64,000 nt of DNA from Glandiceps talaboti (Eukaryota > Hemichordata > Enteropneusta > Spengelidae). How positions within the stretch are numbered: position 1 is the stretch's first letter; every line of letters starts with the position of its first letter. The position numbers and the translations under genes were made by a program. The stretch lies in contig NC_135556.1 in the NCBI RefSeq assembly GCF_964340395.1, positions 1,844,501 through 1,908,500 of the forward strand. The letters run 5' to 3'. This document shows positions 59,104 to 64,000 of this stretch, one piece after another. The notes beneath the pieces are model-generated. The model saw only the letters and a program-made list of their open reading frames with translations. It had not been told where the DNA came from and searched no databases.

Positions 59104-59670
59104 GTAGGATAACTGTTAGGTTATTGTTATTATATGACTGCTTGGCAAGGTAGGATAACTGTTAGGTTATTGTTATTATATGACTGCTTGACAAGGTAGG
59201 ATAACTGTTAGGTTATTGTTATTATATGACTGCTTGACAAGGTAGGATAACTGTTAGGTTATTGTTATTATATGACTGCTTGGCAAGGTAGGATAACTGT
59301 TAGGTTATTGTTATTATATGACTGCTTGGCAAAGTAGGATAACTGTTAGGTTATTGTTATTATATGACTGCTTGGCAAGGTAGGATAACTGTTAGGTTAT
59401 TGTTATTATATGACTGCTTGGCAAGGTAGGATAACTGTTAGGTTATTGTTATTATATGACTGCTTGGCAAGGTAGGATAACTGTTAGGTTATTGTTATTA
59501 TATGACTGCTTGGCAAGGTAGGATAACTGTTAGGTTATTGTTATTATATGACTGCTTGGCAAGGTAGGATAACTGTTAGGTTATTGTTATTATATGACTG
59601 CTTGGCAAGGTAGGATAACTGTTAGGTTATTGTTATTATATGACTGCTTGGCAAGGTAGGATAACTGTTA
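59104..59670 (+). repeat. Minisatellite, 46-base unit x ~12, starting at the exon 21 donor
   Basis: About twelve nearly identical copies of a 46-base unit (GTAGGATAACTGTTAGGTTA, then TTGTTATTATATGACTGCTT, then GGCAAG). The first base is the G of the exon 21 donor, and each unit ends CTTGGCAAG, the last nine bases of the exon. The last copy is cut at ATAACTGTTA by the element starting at 59671. Confidence 0.97.
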
Positions 59671-60530
59671 CAGTGTTTCCGCTGCCCACTCGCCAAATTA
59701 CAAAATGCAGATAAAATCTGGATTTGGCAAGAATATTTTTGATACAATTAGCCAAACTTGCGAAGCCAGTTTAGAATAGGGCACCAGAAAATCTATGCGT
59801 AATGCTTGTGGTTTCTTTGTCGCAACGTGGAATATCCGTAATTTAAACTACATTGTATTACATTTAGAAGGAAGTGTACACATTGTGCGTTCCTCAAAAG
59901 TTAAACAAAATCATAAAATTGTTACATCAGCAATGCAAATAAACATCCCATCCAACAAACTTGTAAGTTCCGTTGTGTAAAACTTTGCAGTATCAGATCA
60001 TGCCATCCATGCTTGTAAATTCACGTATTTGCATTTAAAGATGGAGCGCTCGACGTTTGAGATTTTGTCACGGACCCATCCTGAACAGCGGACTCGCCCA
60101 CATATGGAGAGAACGCGCAAGCCCTTTATCACCCGATCAATCGAAGTTCGATGGGTACGAACATTTTTGGTTATTTTCATTTCGAATAGAATTCATTAGT
60201 CGGAAATTAACCATTTGTTCATTGTAGTGACATCTCGTCGTACTGGTTTTATCATGACGTAATTTAAAGTGATACAATAGTGTCCGTGAACGAAGCGAAA
60301 CGGTGTGTGTTTTAATACTTGTAAATAATCCATTGATCAGAGCCTGCTTCAAGTTCGCGGCAAACTAACTTTGTGATGGCATAGTTTTATTTTCACCTTT
60401 CGTATCATACCTATCCACACGTATGGGAAATGCATTGCCGTGGTCTTTAATTTGTACCACCCCTTTGTATTTCATATCAGATATGAATGTTAACAAATGC
60501 GTATTTGATTCTCTTTTGTCGAGTTGTAAA
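59671..60530 (+). mobile_element. hAT-like element, left end, interrupting the 46-base array
   Basis: CAGTGTTTCC starts inside the last 46-base unit, straight after AACTGTTA. The same terminus is seen inverted at 454-465. The right end was not found; family A sequence follows from about 60540. The extent given is approximate. Confidence 0.5.
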
Positions 60531-61067
60531 AATCATGTTTGGTGATGCTCGCTACAATGTTCCGATAATCTTACAATATTACGTCCATGATATGCATCAA
60601 TCACAAACTTTGAATCGACATTTCTACCAGTACGCTTGTAAAAGATTTATTTAGTGTTGAAACTTGGATTTCTTGCGTATTGAAATGTGTTTGGTGAATA
60701 TCTACCATGAACATGTGAACACTTGTACTCATAAGAAAAGTACAGAACTAGTTTCATCAGCACATTACTGGCTGGATTGCGTGGTTTTTGGTGACGATTG
60801 AAAACTACGACCAACTACGATACAGAATGATGTCATCATTGGAAACACGGAAGGTGAGAATCGCTATCTATTGTGTGTTGGCGACCACAACTACGCGTAT
60901 CTACGCTCAAAGACGACATCGTTAAGGGACACAAAGAAAGGTGAACTGATTATCTATTGTCAGTTATTCATGAACTTAAGCACATCATTATCTCCTGTTT
61001 CACGTAGTACATCGGAGCTACTCGTGACGACACGTAATTACGGTGCACTTGATTTCGATGCCTTCCC
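60531..61067 (-). mobile_element. Harbinger-like family A, fragment in reverse orientation
   Basis: It matches 29687-30210 in reverse complement: CAATATTACGTCCATG, ATTGGAAACACGGAAGGTGA, TAGATAATCAG-type AGTTATTCATGAACTT and the TIR ACTTGATTTCGATGCC(T)TCCC at its right end. TAA follows (61068-61070) and then family R sequence resumes (GAATTGTTCACAACATGATG), so it inserted in R. The opposite TIR was not found. Confidence 0.72.
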
Positions 61068-61070
61068 TAA

Positions 61071-61212
61071 GAATTGTTCACAACATGATGATCCCATCAG
61101 TGATAAAAAAAATTAGGGCTGAAAATGTGTCTTTTTGGTCAAAAATCTTTAATTCCAAAACTACTTAGCAGATTGGGCTGAAATTTAATGGGGATGCATC
61201 TGGGGGTATATA
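61071..61212 (+). repeat. Family R copy 8, left part
   Basis: It contains ACATGATGATCCCATCAGTG and TAATTCCAAAACTACTTAGC, and breaks after GGGGATGCATCTGGGGGTAT at a TA where a MITE is inserted. Confidence 0.75.
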
Positions 61213-61683
61213 CAGGGGAAATCACAAACCCTGAAACAAAACGTCGCCTGGTTCGACAAAAATCTCACTAACATTGCCACAGTTTTTGTCTGGCGAGACA
61301 AAATATCTCTTTGATGTTGTAAATGTTCTCATCTGGCTCAACAAAAATCTAATTAATATTTTCACACGTTATCGTCTGGCACAACAAGAACTGAACTACA
61401 ATTGATGCATTTTAGTCAATTGACTGTCTCAAAAATATCAAAAAACACGCCAGACCTTTGGTTTATCAGACAGGGACATATGAATTTGGTGTTGATCTCC
61501 TAAGATAATGGTAGCTCACACAAAGAAAGTATAACAATATCGGTAAAGATGTTTGTCATGCCAGACAATTGACGAAACGCTGTTGGTAAGATTTTTGTCT
61601 AGCCAGCCAATAGAATTAGCTTTGTTAATGAGATTTTTGTTGAGCCAGACAATGTTTTGTTTCAGGGTTTATGATTTCCGTTG
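61213..61683. mobile_element. Tc1/mariner-like MITE in repeat R (471 bases)
   Basis: The inverted ends are about 30 bases with three mismatches: CA(GG/AC)GGAAATCA(C/T)AAACCC and then TGAAACAAAAC. The flank is TA on both sides (61211-61212 and 61684-61685). Joined flanks give GGTATAGATGAAGAAATATT, as in uninterrupted R. Internally it has many GACAAAAAT / ATTTTTGTC-type palindromic segments. No coding frame. A TA duplication suggests Tc1/mariner; class is inference. Confidence 0.82.
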
Positions 61684-62034
61684 TAGATGAAGAAATATTA
61701 AGCGTATAATGATCTTATCAGTAATATGCAATTTTGGTCAAAAACATATCTCAAAAAGTATTTGGTCAATGAGACTGAAACTTGGTGAGATAATTCTAGA
61801 AGTGTTATTCTACAGATTTTCTTCAAAATATTTTGACACAGTTGGCCCTAGCAACCATGACCACGCCCTTAGCAATAACCAAATGGCAGTATATTTTCTT
61901 CAAATAACAACTTCTGGTAGGCAAGTGAGTAAACATTCAAAAAATGTATGCAAATACCCCTAGCAGCCATGACCACGCCTATAGCAACAGCCAGAGTGAT
62001 GTATTTTACAAAAATAACAGATTAATCAGGGTTC
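61684..62034 (+). repeat. Family R copy 8, right part
   Basis: R resumes with TAGATGAAGAAATATTAAGC and continues to CCATGACCACGCCTATAGCA and AACAGATTAAT, where the hAT-like element at 62035 breaks it. Confidence 0.75.
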
Positions 62035-62519
62035 GCACGGTCCTGGAAAACCCTAGAATTTCAAACCCTCCCTGGAAAACCCTGGGAAAATGCGCCCTAC
62101 CCCTGGAAAACCCTGGAAAATGATGATGTCAATCGATCAATTAATATTGACGATCGTCATGCCTGTGCTCGAGCCATCCATTCATATGATTCTGAATCTC
62201 GTAAATGTGAAATGGCGAAAATAGTTTCTAAGTCTTTCTTTACGGCGGTTGTGAATCAAAATTCACACCGATTAAACCCAGACAGTTAAACGATCGTTCC
62301 ACGAGACACTTTGCCCCACTGACTGTGCCTATGCGTAGTTGAATGTGCGCCGCAGTGTTTCTTTCAATCTTGCGTATATTGCTACTCTATCTCCCAGTCG
62401 TCAGGGACATGATATTGTAACAGTCCCGGCCGGGGGTAACAGTAGGCCTGTTAACAAGATTATCGTAACATTGTAGCGAGTATTAAAGCATCATATCGCG
62501 CACCAGGAAATTCGAACAC

Positions 62520-62864
62520 ACAACCCCTATTCTAAAACAACTTCATTGGCTTCCAGTATCTCATCGTATTGTTTTCAAACTTCTGCTCATCACTTATAAA
62601 ACCCTAACTGGATTCTCTCCACAATATCTCAAGAACTTAATTACACCTCGTTCTTCATTACGCACTCTTCGTTCATCGGATAAATGCCCTCTGCATACAC
62701 CCAAATGGAATCTGGTTTCCTATGGTCGCCGCTCCTTCTCTTCAGCAGCTCCTGAACTTTGGAACTCTCTACCCCTGGACATTAAAACCTCTCCCAATGT
62801 AGACATTTTCAAAAGACGCTTAAAAACTCACATATTTCAGAGAGCTTTTTCACCTCCTTTCTAA
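62520..62864 (+). pseudogene. LINE reverse-transcriptase protein, C-terminal fragment
   Basis: The open frame reads TPILKQLHWLPVSHRIVFKL, then LITYKTLTGFSPQYL, SYGRRSFSSAAPELWNSLPL and FKRRLKTHIFQRAF, ending in TAA at 62862-62864. The LHWLPV--RI-FK, RSFS-AAPELWNSLP and FK-LKTHLF motifs are the standard C-terminal end of L2/CR1-clade reverse-transcriptase ORFs. The frame is intact over this stretch, but everything upstream, including the polymerase, is missing. Confidence 0.88.
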
Positions 62865-62921
62865 CTGTAAGCGCCACTGAACATTGTTTTCTTTGGATAT
62901 TTGGCGCTATATAAATCTATT

Positions 62922-62945
62922 AGATAGATAGATAGATAGATAGAT
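62922..62945. repeat. (GATA)n tail of LINE
   Basis: About six GATA units at the 3' end of the LINE fragment. Confidence 0.9.
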
Positions 62946-63362
62946 CAACCATGATTAGAAATTGTTACTTGTTCGGCGCACGAGTCGACATACTACAAGC
63001 TCAGGCATGGCAATACTAGGGCCCGGGCTAGGGCCTAGGGAAGTGCAGTTGAATTTCCGGGTTGTGGAAGTACGGTTGTGACTTTTATGTTGTCGATAAA
63101 TGGGTATTTGTATTACATGTTCTAAAAGAATAAACTACTGTTTTATGTTGTCGGTACAGTAACATTCGTCCATGATCAAGTTGAGTTGAGAAATTGCGAT
63201 GTTCTGCAACTCGTGGCATCCGTACATAAACATCGAGACCCAAGCGATGAATGTATTCAGTTATTCATAGCTCGAAATGTTGTTACGTAAATGACGTTTT
63301 TATTCTAAATTTTGAAGAAAAAAATTATTTTAGGTGACTTATATATCTAGTAACATCAAACC

Positions 63363-63593
63363 CAATCTGATTAAAATCCGATGTAGATGTTGGCTAATCG
63401 TGCATTGCTATCTTACCATCGTTATTTAGCTTGAATTGACCTTCGTAGTAGATGTTTACGTTTTTAGCCTGTAGAGGAGGCGATCAGGCTAAAAACGTAA
63501 ACATCTACTACGAAGGTCAATTCAAGCTAAATAACGATGGTAAGATAGCAATGCACGATTAGCTGACATCTACATCGGATTTTAATCAGATTG
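63363..63593. mobile_element. Foldback element (109-base arms, 9-base target duplication)
   Basis: The arms 63363-63471 and 63485-63593 are reverse complements over 109 bases with two mismatches (GTTGGCT against GTCAGCT), with a 13-base loop. CATCAAACC flanks both sides (63354-63362 and 63594-63602). The uninterrupted site is seen in the relatives at about 50805 (AGTCAGATCAAATCATACAA) and 30693. It has no coding capacity. Confidence 0.92.
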
Positions 63594-64000
63594 CATCAAA
63601 CCATACAATAACGAGGACAAACTTTAGTTTTTAATTTATTTTTCTGGATATGTCTGAATTAGACTGACAAATGCTGCGACTCAATCTTACACGATCAATG
63701 CACCAGCTTGACAAAACTGCTAGGGGGTAGGACAGAGGTTTCTCCGTTAGTCTTAACGTGCAAACGTGGGTTTTGAAACCAACATCTTGCATAGTGTCGA
63801 TTGTCTTTAGAATGTTTTGTGACATATTATGGGAGCTGTTGTTAATTTTTTTCTCGTCCACATCAGACAATTAGATGTCATTCAAAAAATATACTTTAGT
63901 GTCAACACCCCTGGAAAATGGCCAAAATCAATATGAATACCCCTGGAAAACTGATGAAAAACCCCTGGAAAGTCCTGGAATTTTGTTTTGCTTTAAGTGT

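Larger units (their letters stand above)
62492..62945 (+). mobile_element. 5'-truncated L2/CR1-like LINE with (GATA)n tail
   Basis: The coding tail is followed by the 3' sequence TTGGCGCTATATAAAT and about six GATA units. This 3' end with a microsatellite tail is typical of L2/CR1-type non-LTR retrotransposons. In the related segment at 50434-50482 the flanking sequence is continuous (GTATCAAAGCGTCACCAACC), so the LINE is a later insertion. Confidence 0.88.
62400..63720 (+). mobile_element. Family A related segment inside the hAT-like element
   Basis: The order matches 50375-50850 and 30180-30820: ATTGTAACAGTCCC, TACTACAAGCTC, GTTGAGTTGAGAAATTGCGA, TTTTAGGTGACTTATATATC, then AACTTTAGTTTTTAATTT and ACGATCAATGCACC. 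Two younger insertions interrupt it, at 62492 and 63363. Confidence 0.7.
62035..64000 (+). mobile_element. hAT-like element (outer layer of nested stack; right end outside window)
   Basis: It begins CAGGGTTCGCACGGTCCTGG, with repeated CCTGGAAAACCCTGG motifs; matching CCCCTGGAAAA motifs return at 63909-63980. R reads GATTAATAGACA without interruption, so it sits inside R. The window stops shortly after the right-hand motifs, apparently just short of the terminal inverted repeat. Family A sequence, a LINE tail and a foldback fill the inside. Confidence 0.65.

Noticed and set aside
63363-63593. MicroRNA precursor
   Set aside because: The arms are 109 bases and nearly perfect, with a target duplication; this fits a foldback transposon better than a miRNA hairpin.

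Overview
The window is a piece of animal nuclear DNA. It is AT-rich and carries one split gene, on the + strand, with GT/AG introns of about 0.1 to 8 kb; both ends of the gene lie outside the window. I recognise the gene as PCM1 (pericentriolar material 1), the coiled-coil scaffold of centriolar satellites. The match is strongest in exons 15-20, whose translation follows the conserved C-terminal PCM1 region almost residue by residue from memory (for example SDFSLFEALR, SEVATLISQNE, DDLGNTVIHLD, KQLGSILQDSLAKFAGRK, GEDLLV-ISE-LFNELAFF). The organism is probably a marine invertebrate, most plausibly an invertebrate deuterostome (hemichordate, echinoderm or amphioxus type). That is inference from the protein and the repeat style; I cannot name the species.

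I placed 21 exons between 599 and 59103. The reading phase is continuous across all 20 junctions and the exons total 3937 coding bases, about 1312 codons. No start codon or final stop is in view. The order is: exons 1-4 (599-7672, coiled-coil N-terminal part), 5-7 (15885-19621), 8-11 (24317-32276, acidic and basic linkers), 12-14 (34574-39134, one large 745-base exon), 15-20 (42923-55057, conserved C-terminal region) and 21 (58901-59103, acidic tract). I saw no second gene.

Everything else is intron, and most of it is repetitive. Twelve minisatellite arrays cover roughly a fifth of the window. They have units of 20, 24, 28, 34, about 37 (two), 39, 40, 42, 43, 46 and 54 bases; the largest is a 4.4-kb array of a 24-base unit at 19662-24067. 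Two arrays (35681-37462 and 59104-59669) start exactly at a 5' splice site and carry a copy of that donor in every unit.

The dispersed repeats include a large family, here called R, built from degenerate modules of about 200 bases. Two related families, B and C, share its core motif and layout. There are also piggyBac-like elements with TTAA flanks, a Harbinger-like element with 85-base inverted repeats and TAA flanks, hAT-like elements beginning CAGTG or CAGGG, a Tc1/mariner-like MITE, a 5'-truncated L2/CR1-like LINE tail and a 231-base foldback element. Many sit inside one another, and the uninterrupted relatives in the same window serve as empty sites that prove the insertions. The right end (62035-64000) is a nested stack: R, then a hAT-like element, then family A sequence, then the LINE tail and the foldback.
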